DNA of 64,000 bases from Candidatus Omnitrophota bacterium (GCA_903820505.1 CAIJHQ010000017.1:1-64000), one strand, 5' to 3'. Numbered from the stretch's first letter, positions 17,413 to 25,406 are shown. The notes: generated by a model from the letters alone, not told the origin. A program made the numbers and translations.

Positions 17413-18339
17413 ATGAACATTTATCAGGATATTACCAAGACCGTGGGAGGGACGCCTTTGGTGCGTTTGAACCGGCTTGCCGAAGGACTGGAGGCGACGG
17501 TTCTGGTGAAGTTGGAATCCGCGAATCCGCTGGGAAGTGTCAAGGACAGGATCGGTGTCGCAATGATCGCAGAGGCCGAGAGAAAAGGTCAGCTCAAAAA
17601 AGGGGCGATCGTGGTGGAACCGACGAGCGGGAACACCGGGATCGCGCTGGCGTTCGTCTGCGCGGCAAAGGGTTATAAGCTCGTTCTGACCATGCCGGAT
17701 ACCATGAGCGTCGAACGCCGACAGCTTCTGAAAATTCTCGGCGCTGAGGTTATACTGACGGAAGGCGCGAAAGGAATGCGGGGCGCTGTGGAAAGGGCCG
17801 AGGAGATCGCGAAGTCGGCCCCCGGGTTTTTTTTGCCGCAGCAATTCAACAATCCCGCGAACCCGGAGATCCACCGCAAGACCACCGCGGAAGAGATCTG
17901 GAAGGACACAGACGGCACGGTCGATGTGTTCGTGGCGGGCATCGGGACGGGAGGAACGATCACGGGCGTCGGAGAAGTGCTGAAAGAACGGAAATCTTCT
18001 GTTAAAATCGTGGCCGTGGAGCCCAAAGATTCGCCGGTCCTCTCGGGCGGGAAAGCGGGACTGCACAAGATCCAGGGGATCGGCGCCGGATTCGTGCCGG
18101 GAGTCTTGGACACCAAAGTTTATGACGAGATCGTTCTGGTCCGTCATGAGGATGCCGGCGAAACCGCGAGGCAACTCGCACGGAAGGAAGGGATCCTGGG
18201 CGGGATCTCGTCCGGTGCGAACGTTTGGGCGGCGTTGGAGATCGCCCGAAGAAAAGAATCTAAAGGGAAAACCATTGTGACCGTCATTTGTGATACGGGT
18301 GAGAGGTACCTTTCAACCTGGCTCTTTCAGGAAACCTAA
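17413..18339 (+). CDS. cysK: Cysteine synthase (O-acetylserine sulfhydrylase)
   Basis: 308 residues of the fold-type II PLP family. The PLP Lys is K44 in [13 protein letters not shown], the substrate loop is TSGNTG, and the phosphate loop is [10 protein letters not shown]. Length and the [11 protein letters not shown] segment fit CysK-type enzymes. It makes cysteine from O-acetylserine and sulfide. The start has AAAGGAGG. It belongs with the Rrf2-metY genes upstream in function, though it is 270 bp away and may have its own promoter. No serine acetyltransferase gene is in the window. Confidence 0.93.
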   Translation: MNIYQDITKTVGGTPLVRLNRLAEGLEATVLVKLESANPLGSVKDRIGVAMIAEAERKGQLKKGAIVVEPTSGNTGIALAFVCAAKGYKLVLTMPDTMSVERRQLLKILGAEVILTEGAKGMRGAVERAEEIAKSAPGFFLPQQFNNPANPEIHRKTTAEEIWKDTDGTVDVFVAGIGTGGTITGVGEVLKERKSSVKIVAVEPKDSPVLSGGKAGLHKIQGIGAGFVPGVLDTKVYDEIVLVRHEDAGETARQLARKEGILGGISSGANVWAALEIARRKESKGKTIVTVICDTGERYLSTWLFQET

Positions 18340-18482
18340 GGCTGCTTCCGGGAGTTCCCGCGGCCCGAGCCTTATTTTAAATAAGGTTCCATGGAAGAAT
18401 CAAAGCGGTCGAAAAGAAGACCTGCTGATCCAAAAAGCGGGAGCCACAGGGCCGTTTTCAAGGAAGTTTTAGATTTTCTATA

Positions 18483-18511
18483 TTGCTCTTCCCCTCCCCC
18501 CATGTTAAATT
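18483..18511 (+). promoter_or_regulatory. Weak candidate promoter for the RiPP-like cassette
   Basis: TTGCTC, 17-nt spacer, TAAATT, 85 bases before the precursor start. It matches the consensus only partly. The 255-bp gap between cysK and the precursor (18340-18595) holds nothing else I recognise. Confidence 0.25.
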
Positions 18512-18595
18512 ACGATGCCTGAGATTGTTGACTGACTGGTAGCCAATGGGGCCTTCTCGACTTATGGGTAAACGGGAAGCAACCTAGGAGCAAAA

Positions 18596-18742
18596 ATGAG
18601 CAAAAAAAAGCTGAAAAAGTATGTCAAACCTGTTTTAACCGTTATAAAAGTCAAAGATGTTGATATCAAGGCCATGGCGGGCGCAGCGTATAGAGGCTTT
18701 TGTATGGCGGTTGCCGGCGGCGGCGGTGGTTGCCATGTCTAG
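18596..18742 (+). CDS. Putative RiPP precursor peptide
   Basis: 48 residues, ATG with AGGAG 6 nt upstream (TAGGAGCAAAA). The N-terminal part is Lys-rich and contains YVKPVL, matching the YxxPxL recognition motif known from lasso-peptide leaders bound by PqqD-like domains. The tail (AAYRGFCMAVAGGGGGCHV) has two Cys, one His, one Tyr and five consecutive Gly. It lies 39 bp before a radical SAM/SPASM gene and in a cassette with a PqqD-like gene, which makes a precursor role likely. The core could run from about A28 after the AMAG region. Cleavage site and modification are unknown. Confidence 0.75.
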   Translation: MSKKKLKKYVKPVLTVIKVKDVDIKAMAGAAYRGFCMAVAGGGGGCHV

Positions 18743-18781
18743 CGGTTTCCGTCCAGATCGCGTGTTTTCTAGCCTCCCGGC

Positions 18782-20257
18782 ATGACTTCTCAGCAAGAAG
18801 CAGTTGTTTTTTTGAGGGGGCTTAATGTTATAAGGCAGTATCAAGGGGATTTTGTTCTCATGGATGAGAAGTCCCCCAGGATATACAGGATTCCCCAAAA
18901 GGATTTTCTTGAGGCGAAAGAACAGCACAGGGTAAGCCCCGGCCTGCTGGGTGAATACAACCGTTTAAGACGTTGGTCCTACCTTCCGGATCCATCCAAG
19001 ATAGCCGCCCACACTGTAATACACCCCCCCATGCTTTGTTTGAGAGTAGCAGAGGACTGTACTCTGGGATGTCGGTATTGTTTTAATAAAGGAAATATGC
19101 TGAATGCCCAAAAGATCAAACTCATGCCAAAAGAAGTTGGCGAAAAAGCGGTGCGCTTCTTTTTTTCTCACTTTAAAGAAAAAATTAAAGAAAAAAACGC
19201 AGAGATCATTTTCTTTGGCGGAGAGCCCTTGATGAATTTTCCCCTCATAGAACATCTCACGAAATATATAAAGGGAAATTTCAAGGGCAGGAAAGTGCAT
19301 TTTTATGTTGTCACGAACGGAACGATCATGAACGAGGATATTTTGAGGTGGTATGTAAAAAATCGTTTACCGCTTCACATCTCCATGGACTTTCCCAAGG
19401 CCGAACATGATAGGAATCGTCCTTTCAAAGACGGAAGTCCGAGTTTTGAGAAGATCAAAGAGAATATTTCTATGGCAGCCAGATACCTTCCCCCCGGAAA
19501 ATTGTTTATCAGAGCGGTCATCGCCAAGGGTTCGCGTTGTGCGCTCAGTGGGATCTACAAAAGTTTCGATAGATCCGGGATCCCTGCCGACCATTTCTCT
19601 GCCGACAGCGAATTTATAAACAACCTTTCGGAAAAAAGCTATGTTCGGGCTAATGCTGAAAAGGTCATGTCGCAAAGAAGGTCGCTGAAAGAGAAATGCA
19701 GGCAAGCGTTCATCAAGGCGGGCACTTTTTCACAGGTGGACCACCAGCACGTATGTGATATGCATTTAGACACCATTATGGAAGGCAGGACGCAATGGCA
19801 GGAATGTGATGTGATCAAATCGAATGCCATCAGTGTCAATCCTGTCGGGGAGATGCACTTTTGCCAAGTCAAGGCGAACATTGAGGAGTTTTGTCTCGGG
19901 AACGTTGATACAGGGATCGATGCCGTAAAAGTTGAGAAAATCATGAAAAAATATTGTTTTGAGCCCAAAGAATGTTCTTCTTGTTGGGCGCGGGGGTATT
20001 GCCCCCGGATCTGTCCTCTGACCCGGATCGATAAAAAAGGCAGAGAACAGTACTGCCGTCATGAAAAGCAGGTCTTTATGGATTCCCTGGATTTTTTTCT
20101 AGGTTTGAACTATGACCAGATCCGTAACATCCTTCGGGCCTCTTCGTTTTTTAATCACAGAAAGAATCATAAAAGCATCGAGGTCATTCTGGGGATGTAT
20201 AAATCCATCAATAATGCTCACAGGCATATAAAACCCGTCAATGTCATGCCTTACTAG
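18782..20257 (+). CDS. Radical SAM/SPASM peptide maturase
   Basis: 491 residues. The radical SAM cluster motif is C93-TLG-C97-RY-C100. Further radical SAM features are FFGGEPLMNF and VTNGT. The C-terminal part (about 345-430) is a SPASM domain with many Cys, including FCQVKA, FCLGN, CSSCWARGYC and CPLTR, suited to two auxiliary Fe-S clusters. The N-terminal 60 residues may hold a small extra domain. Family members form thioether or C-C links in peptides, so the neighbouring precursor is the expected substrate. Weak Shine-Dalgarno. It overlaps the next gene by 17 bp. Confidence 0.88.
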   Translation: MTSQQEAVVFLRGLNVIRQYQGDFVLMDEKSPRIYRIPQKDFLEAKEQHRVSPGLLGEYNRLRRWSYLPDPSKIAAHTVIHPPMLCLRVAEDCTLGCRYCFNKGNMLNAQKIKLMPKEVGEKAVRFFFSHFKEKIKEKNAEIIFFGGEPLMNFPLIEHLTKYIKGNFKGRKVHFYVVTNGTIMNEDILRWYVKNRLPLHISMDFPKAEHDRNRPFKDGSPSFEKIKENISMAARYLPPGKLFIRAVIAKGSRCALSGIYKSFDRSGIPADHFSADSEFINNLSEKSYVRANAEKVMSQRRSLKEKCRQAFIKAGTFSQVDHQHVCDMHLDTIMEGRTQWQECDVIKSNAISVNPVGEMHFCQVKANIEEFCLGNVDTGIDAVKVEKIMKKYCFEPKECSSCWARGYCPRICPLTRIDKKGREQYCRHEKQVFMDSLDFFLGLNYDQIRNILRASSFFNHRKNHKSIEVILGMYKSINNAHRHIKPVNVMPY

Positions 20258-21119
20258 TCCAAATCATGCGGCGAAGACAGCCCTCTTTGTAAGAATTTTA
20301 AATATAAAAATAAGGGTTCTTACGAATTCGTTGCTTTTAAAAAATTTTATCGAACAGGGGTTCCATTGTTCTCGGATCTCCCAGGGGCACGGTGCTTCTC
20401 GTGGGGGATCTATTTTGAAGGGGCCGAAGGCGAAAACCCTTTCTGTAATGCTCAAAGATGTAACGGATATTCGGGAAATCAGGACAGCCCTGTCAAAATT
20501 GATTGCGCTGGTATTAAAAGGGGTTGATAAAAGATATTGGATTTTTCATGCGGCTGCATTTTCCTGGGACAGCCACGCGACGGTCGTATTCGGGGATGGC
20601 GGTACCGGAAAATCAAGTTTGTGCTTTGCCGCGGGGTTATCGGGGGCAAGGATCCTCGGCGATGAACCGGTTTTGATAGACAAAAAAAGTCATCAAGTGG
20701 TTCCGTTCCGGTATCTCCTGAAGCTGGTTGAGTTTCACAGAGCTTTTCCGCGATGGAGGGCCATAAGGGATTTTGATTTTGATCGTAGCAGGTTCGTTGG
20801 AAAACAAGGTCCCGCCTCCCAGCGGATGGATTTCAATTTTTTTACGCGAAAAGAAATGAGGGAATTAAACATCAGGGTGGCGTGCAAAAGTGTCCCTCTG
20901 AAAAGAATAGTATTTTTGGAGAAAAAAAAATACGACGCAGTCATCCATTTGTACAAACACTGTCTGAATCAGGAGAAGCGTTTCAATTTCCAAGAGTATG
21001 TGCCTGGACTCAACGGTTTTATTCGGGGTAAAAGCGTCGTTTTCCTTCAGGGAATGGCAGGGAAGTTAAGGGATGAGGAGAAGATGAAGACTGTTCTAAA
21101 TAAATGGCGACGCGTCTGA
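20241..21119 (+). CDS. HPr kinase-like protein
   Basis: 292 residues. The P-loop is VFGDGGTGKSSLCFA (118-125 core), followed by ARILGDEPVLID, the equivalent of the second metal/catalytic region of HprK-type kinases. The HPr-kinase N-domain is absent, as in ScmC-type proteins of SynChlorMet cassettes and the kinases of some lasso clusters that phosphorylate a precursor. Here the precursor has no Ser/Thr in its tail, only Tyr, so another substrate or a non-kinase ATPase role is possible. The 17-bp overlap with the radical SAM gene indicates coupling. Confidence 0.72.
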   Translation: MSCLTSPNHAAKTALFVRILNIKIRVLTNSLLLKNFIEQGFHCSRISQGHGASRGGSILKGPKAKTLSVMLKDVTDIREIRTALSKLIALVLKGVDKRYWIFHAAAFSWDSHATVVFGDGGTGKSSLCFAAGLSGARILGDEPVLIDKKSHQVVPFRYLLKLVEFHRAFPRWRAIRDFDFDRSRFVGKQGPASQRMDFNFFTRKEMRELNIRVACKSVPLKRIVFLEKKKYDAVIHLYKHCLNQEKRFNFQEYVPGLNGFIRGKSVVFLQGMAGKLRDEEKMKTVLNKWRRV

Positions 21120-21147
21120 TTATCATTCATTTAATTTGGAGGGGATC

Positions 21148-21456
21148 ATGGCCGGGGAAGAAGCTTTTAACGATAAGACCGTTTTTAAAAAAAATCCAAA
21201 TATCCAGGCTCTAAGAACGAGGGAAGGCCTTGTCCTCGCGAGGAGTGGTCTAAAAGGTGAAATCCTGTTCTACCTTGAAAGTCCCGTGGCGCAGGAAATT
21301 TGGGATGCCCTGGACGCAGGGATCCCGGCGGGGAAGATCAGGGAGCTTGTATTGTCCACATATGATGTAAGCGAAAAAAAATTCCAAAAAGATCTACGTG
21401 CCTTTTTAAAGGATCTTCAGCTGAGAAATATCATACGTCCTATGCGGCCACGATAA
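21148..21456 (+). CDS. PqqD-like RiPP recognition protein
   Basis: 102 residues from ATG 21148, chosen because GGAGGGG lies at 21139-21145; an upstream in-frame TTG at 21136 is less likely. The fold is the small winged helix of PqqD: a beta hairpin (IQALRTREGLVLARSGLKGEILFYL), then helices with AQEIWDAL and the YDVSEKKFQKDLRAFLKDL ending. Such proteins bind the leader peptide and present it to the maturase. This is the strongest sign, with the SPASM gene, that the locus makes a RiPP. Confidence 0.8.
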   Translation: MAGEEAFNDKTVFKKNPNIQALRTREGLVLARSGLKGEILFYLESPVAQEIWDALDAGIPAGKIRELVLSTYDVSEKKFQKDLRAFLKDLQLRNIIRPMRPR

Positions 21457-21678
21457 AAGAAGAAAGGTCCGAGTTTGTCCCATGGAGACGAGGGGATGGA
21501 GAGGATGTCAGTGGCAAAAGCCAGTGCAGTCCTGCGTGGCGGGAAAAATTCTTAGCGGTATTCGTCCTCCTTTTTTTTGGATAGAAAGGTTCGTTCCCAG
21601 CCCTAAACAAAGTCGGCCCGTTGAAGGGGCACTGCGGCACCTCATTTTGTCCTTCCTCGTTTTTCATCCATCACGATC
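21457..21678 (+). other. 220-bp spacer inside the cassette with an uncertain ORF
   Basis: The cassette is otherwise tightly packed. A 66-residue frame (21482-21682) from ATG ends exactly in an ATGA overlap with the U32 gene. Its composition (Trp, Arg and Pro rich, no recognised motif) does not look convincing and it has no Shine-Dalgarno. I see no other gene here. Confidence 0.3.
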
Positions 21679-22728
21679 ATGAGAATTAAGGCTCCCGTTA
21701 TTAACAGCGAAGAAACCAGACGTTTGTGCGAGCTGGGCGTAGACGAAGTGTTTTGCGGTTTTGAGCCGTCCTATTGGCGGAGAAAGTTCAAATATTTTTC
21801 CGTCAGCCAGCGGCCTTCCTTTTCCAGTTTTACCCGGGCGAGTGATCTGCAGGAAACAATCAATGTTGCCCACCGGCATGGGACGAAAGTTCATGTGGCC
21901 GTTAACGCTTTTTTCTACCTGAAGGAACAGTACGACCTTGCGGAGCGGATCATCAAAAATGCCCTGGAGATGGGGGCCGACGGTCTTATTGTCGCGGATG
22001 CGGTCCTGCTCCTGAAATTGAACAAAACCCTGTTAAAGAATACAGATGTTATTGTCGGTTGTGACGCTGTGGTCTTGAACAGTGCGGCGGTCAGATTTTA
22101 CAAAAACTTAGGTGCGACGCGCATCGTATTACCGCGTTCGATGACCATCGCCGAGATGAGGGAAACGATCTTTCACGATCCGTCAATGGAATACGAGGCG
22201 TTCATCATCAATGATCTGTGTTTTTTTGAAGACGGTTTATGCGCTTTTTGCAAGGAAGGTTCCGGAGGAGCGGGCCTGAAGAGGAACGCGGGAGGGCATG
22301 AAAAAATGGATCTATTTTCCGGACCGATCATTGCTCCGTCCATTTTAATGAGAGGTTATTTAGGAGGATGCCGGGATCGTTTTCAACAGCAAGAAATATC
22401 CTGTAAAGACGATCAGGGCAGCGGCCCGGCCAGGCCCTTTTATTTCTGGGACAAAAAACACATTCAGGGCTGCGGGGCTTGTGCCTTGCATGATTTTATG
22501 AAAATGGGCATGACGAGCTTGAAGATATTGGACCGAAAGTTGCCGATCGAAGAGAAGGTCAGGGCGGTACGATTCATCAAAAAATGTTCTGAATGGCTTC
22601 GGAGATGTTCTATGGATAAAAGGACCTACGTGGCGCGATGCAAGGCTTTGTTCAAGAAAACATTCGGCGCCCAATGCGATTTGTATGACTGTTATTACCC
22701 TTCCGTGTTTTTAAAGGAAAAGAAATAG
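21679..22728 (+). CDS. U32-family protein, UbiU-like
   Basis: 349 residues. Features of the U32 'peptidase' family: GVDEVFCGF near the N-terminus, the HGTKVHVAVNAF strand, ADGLIVADAVLLL, and VLPRSMTIAEMRETI. The INDLCFFEDGLCAFC region has C181 and C188 with the 7-residue spacing of the first two Fe-S ligands of UbiU; further candidates are C231 and C265/C268. UbiU/UbiV and the RlhA/TrhP enzymes are Fe-S hydroxylases using prephenate-type chemistry rather than true peptidases, from knowledge of the family. It is 8 bp from a second U32 gene, so a heterodimer is likely. Peptide hydroxylation is an inference. Confidence 0.75.
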   Translation: MRIKAPVINSEETRRLCELGVDEVFCGFEPSYWRRKFKYFSVSQRPSFSSFTRASDLQETINVAHRHGTKVHVAVNAFFYLKEQYDLAERIIKNALEMGADGLIVADAVLLLKLNKTLLKNTDVIVGCDAVVLNSAAVRFYKNLGATRIVLPRSMTIAEMRETIFHDPSMEYEAFIINDLCFFEDGLCAFCKEGSGGAGLKRNAGGHEKMDLFSGPIIAPSILMRGYLGGCRDRFQQQEISCKDDQGSGPARPFYFWDKKHIQGCGACALHDFMKMGMTSLKILDRKLPIEEKVRAVRFIKKCSEWLRRCSMDKRTYVARCKALFKKTFGAQCDLYDCYYPSVFLKEKK

Positions 22729-22736
22729 GCGGGGAC

Positions 22737-23591
22737 ATGGAAAAAGCGATCCATATTTCTCATCCCCAAGGCTTGAAATATTTTGACGGAGGCAAGTATC
22801 AGCGTCTTTATTGGGGTGCAGAATTTTGTCAAAATCTCATTCCTGATGAAAAAGATACGGCCAAGGCCGTTGCCTTTGCGCTTAAGAACCATGCGGCGTT
22901 CAGTCTTATGACCCCCTTTGTTACCGACCAGGGGCTTGGAAAACTGGACAGACTTTTCTCTTATTTTAAAAAAAATAAAATCACGTGCGAAGTCATCGTC
23001 AATGATTGGGGAGTGTTAGAACATCTGCGTTCCGGTTTCGATCAGTGTTTCGAGCCTGTTTTGGGGAGACTTTTGGTAAGGCAACAGAGGGATCCGTCTC
23101 TGACAACAGTGCTTGAACAGCAGCCCCCTTACGCCGTGAAGGACAAGAAGACGGGCAAATTATCCCTCATCATCCACAGGCCTCCCGGGGAGCTGTACCG
23201 GAGGGGAATGATGGCATCTTACATCAGTTCTCGTCCATTGCAGGATTTTTTATCGGGGTTCGGTATCGAAAGGATCGAGCTGAATCATGTGATCCAGGGG
23301 CTGTATTTGCGCGGAATAAAGTTCAAAAAATCCATCTACACACCTTTTGTTCATGTTTCCACGACCCGCTTTTGTCCGATGGAATCAAAGGTGCAGAAAA
23401 TCTACCGCATCGGCGGATGTCGTAAAGAATGCCAGCGACATTTTTTCAAACTGCGCAGCAAGAACATTCCTCTAACCCTCTTCAAGAGAGGAAATACCCT
23501 GTTCTATAAGAATCCCTGGGGCATTCAGGCATCAGGTGGAAGCGACTGTGGGATTGATCGAGTGGTCTATCAACCCGAGCTCCCTTTTTAA
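22737..23591 (+). CDS. U32-family protein, UbiV-like
   Basis: 284 residues. It resembles UbiV: LYWGAEFC near the N-terminus (C31), VIVNDWGVLEHL mid-chain, and VSTTRFCPMESK then GGCRKEC near residues 205-232, giving C31, C213, C228 and C232 as a four-Cys set like the UbiV cluster. The start has GGCGGGG 3 nt before ATG. It immediately follows the UbiU-like gene, as UbiU and UbiV are paired. In ubiquinone synthesis such pairs add hydroxyl groups without O2; here a quinone role has no supporting neighbours, and a peptide or small substrate of the cassette is more likely. Confidence 0.72.
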   Translation: MEKAIHISHPQGLKYFDGGKYQRLYWGAEFCQNLIPDEKDTAKAVAFALKNHAAFSLMTPFVTDQGLGKLDRLFSYFKKNKITCEVIVNDWGVLEHLRSGFDQCFEPVLGRLLVRQQRDPSLTTVLEQQPPYAVKDKKTGKLSLIIHRPPGELYRRGMMASYISSRPLQDFLSGFGIERIELNHVIQGLYLRGIKFKKSIYTPFVHVSTTRFCPMESKVQKIYRIGGCRKECQRHFFKLRSKNIPLTLFKRGNTLFYKNPWGIQASGGSDCGIDRVVYQPELPF

Positions 23592-23640
23592 TGGAGCTAA
23601 TACGACAGTTAAAATCTAACTTTTGACCTTTTGATGGCCA

Positions 23641-24243
23641 GTGGGAAACAATGTAAACGAGCGGCGTGGAGTATTTCGGGTGGAGCCTATGGCAAAGGGA
23701 GATCTCGTGCACGAGGATGATCCCTCGAAGAAGGGCGGATTTAGTCTTCCCGATGTTGACTTTTCGGCATTGTTGGAAGCATTGCTTGAGCAACGATACT
23801 CTTTTCCCTTGACGGCGAAAGGCTGGAGCATGTTACCGTCCATTAGGGATGGTGACGTTATTACGATTTCTTCCGTTACGGATCCAGAAATCGCGGTTGG
23901 CACGCCTGTGGTGTTTCGATGGCCTAGAACAAAAATGCTTTTTGTTCACAGAATTCTTGCGAAGTCCCAAGATCGTTATCTTATGAAAGGGGACAGAGTT
24001 TTTAAATCGGATGGTTTTATTCCCAGGAAGAGTATTTTAGGGGTTGTCACGCGGGTGGAGCGCCACGGCAAGAAAGTTGCTTGGGGTTTAGGGGGTGAGA
24101 GGCATCTCCTTACTTTTTTGAGCAGGACAAGGATCCTGTATTTTCTCTTTGAAACCTGGAAAATAATTCCCGCATCCATCCGGAGTTTTCTGCGCCGCAG
24201 GCTCGTTTTCGGGAAAGTTTTGGAGCGTATTTTAAAACGGTGA
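23641..24243 (+). CDS. S24/S26 (signal peptidase-like) serine peptidase
   Basis: About 200 residues. Ser63 in AKGWSMLPSIRDGD and Lys116 in YLMKGDRVF fit the Ser-Lys dyad of signal peptidase/LexA-type proteases, with the VHRIL strand between. There is no N-terminal transmembrane anchor; a hydrophobic C-terminal segment (about 155-185) might be membrane-associated. Candidate for leader cleavage or export. Start uncertain: GTG 23641 lacks a ribosome binding site, ATG 23689 has a GGAG only 3 nt away. The metX promoter lies in its last codons. Confidence 0.7.
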   Translation: MGNNVNERRGVFRVEPMAKGDLVHEDDPSKKGGFSLPDVDFSALLEALLEQRYSFPLTAKGWSMLPSIRDGDVITISSVTDPEIAVGTPVVFRWPRTKMLFVHRILAKSQDRYLMKGDRVFKSDGFIPRKSILGVVTRVERHGKKVAWGLGGERHLLTFLSRTRILYFLFETWKIIPASIRSFLRRRLVFGKVLERILKR

Positions 24244-24249
24244 TATAAT
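24220..24249 (+). promoter_or_regulatory. Promoter of metX
   Basis: TTGGAG, 18-nt spacer, TATAAT (24244-24249), starting in the end of the preceding gene. The leader to the ATG at 24285 is about 30 bases and holds a GGAG. Confidence 0.5.
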
Positions 24250-24284
24250 CCACGCTCATCCATTCATGAATAGGAGTTCTTGAA

Positions 24285-25406
24285 ATGGCGTTGAAAGATA
24301 TCGGGACTGTTGAGACAAAATATTTCACGTTTGCGGAGCCGCCGCACGAGTTCAAGCTCGAGTCGGGGCGGACGCTGGGCCCCATTACGCTCGCTTACGA
24401 AACCTACGGCAAGCTGAGCGCGGACAAAAGCAACGCAATCCTCGTCATGCACGCTTTTTCCGGGAACGCGCACGTCGCGGGACCCGAACAGGGAGATCAG
24501 GACCCGCCCTGGTGGGATTTCATGGTCGGTCCAGGGAAGGCACTCGATACGGAACAATATTTTGTTCTCTGCATTAACGTGATCGGGGGTTGCAAGGGAA
24601 GCACCGGCCCTTCCACCGTCAATCCAAAGACGAGGGAGCCTTACGGTCTTGATTTTCCGCAGATCACCATCGGGGACATGGTCCGCTCTCAGAAGGTATT
24701 GATCGACTCACTCGGCATCAAGAAACTTCATGCCGTGATCGGCGGGTCGATGGGCGGGATGCTGGCCCTGCAATGGGTCGCGTCTTATCCCGAAAGCGTG
24801 GAATGCGTGATTCCGATCGCCGCGACTCTGAAACATTCCCCGCAGCAGATCGCGTTCAACGAAGTCGGCCGGCAGGCCATCATGGCGGATCCCGCATGGA
24901 ACCACGGGAATTACTATGGCGGGGCCATGCCTGAGAAGGGGCTCGCGGTCGCGCGCATGGTCGGGCATATTACCTACATGAGCAACGACTCTATGGAGAA
25001 AAAATTTTCCCGGCGGCTGAAGGATGACAACAGCGGATTTAAATTCTCCGCGGATTTTGAGATCGAGGGGTATCTTCAGCACCGCGGAATGACTTTTGTC
25101 AAACGCTTTGACGCGAACTCGTACCTTTACATCACCAAAGCCATGGACTACTTCGATCTTTCGGACGCGAAATGGATCCCGGAGGGCGGACTGCCGAACG
25201 TCCGGTTCCTCGTGATCGCTTTCAAATCCGACTGGCTTTATCCGTCGGTCCAGTCGCAAGAGATGGTGAAGCAATTGAAGATGCGGCACGTGGATGCGAC
25301 GTATTGCGAAACTGATTCCACCTACGGCCACGACACTTTTCTGATCGAAAGCGAGAAGGAAAAGCAGTCGCATCTTATCAGGCATTTCCTTGCCAAACGG
25401 AGTTAA
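24285..25406 (+). CDS. metX: Homoserine O-acetyltransferase
   Basis: 373 residues of the alpha/beta-hydrolase MetX family. Nucleophile Ser155 in GGSMGGMLALQW, oxyanion and substrate region GPSTVNP, and the His of the triad in YGHDTFL near the C-terminus. It transfers acetyl from acetyl-CoA to homoserine; the succinyl/acetyl choice is not certain from the sequence. MetY at 15844 would use the product with sulfide. MetW is encoded 60 bp downstream, the usual MetX-MetW pair. Confidence 0.93.
   Translation: MALKDIGTVETKYFTFAEPPHEFKLESGRTLGPITLAYETYGKLSADKSNAILVMHAFSGNAHVAGPEQGDQDPPWWDFMVGPGKALDTEQYFVLCINVIGGCKGSTGPSTVNPKTREPYGLDFPQITIGDMVRSQKVLIDSLGIKKLHAVIGGSMGGMLALQWVASYPESVECVIPIAATLKHSPQQIAFNEVGRQAIMADPAWNHGNYYGGAMPEKGLAVARMVGHITYMSNDSMEKKFSRRLKDDNSGFKFSADFEIEGYLQHRGMTFVKRFDANSYLYITKAMDYFDLSDAKWIPEGGLPNVRFLVIAFKSDWLYPSVQSQEMVKQLKMRHVDATYCETDSTYGHDTFLIESEKEKQSHLIRHFLAKRS

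Noticed and set aside
18596-24243. Lasso-peptide cluster
   Set aside because: There is no asparagine synthetase-like cyclase and no transglutaminase-like B2 protease. The leader motif and PqqD-like protein are shared features only.
18480-24250. Prophage or integrative element
   Set aside because: No integrase, transposase, structural phage gene, or terminal repeat was found.
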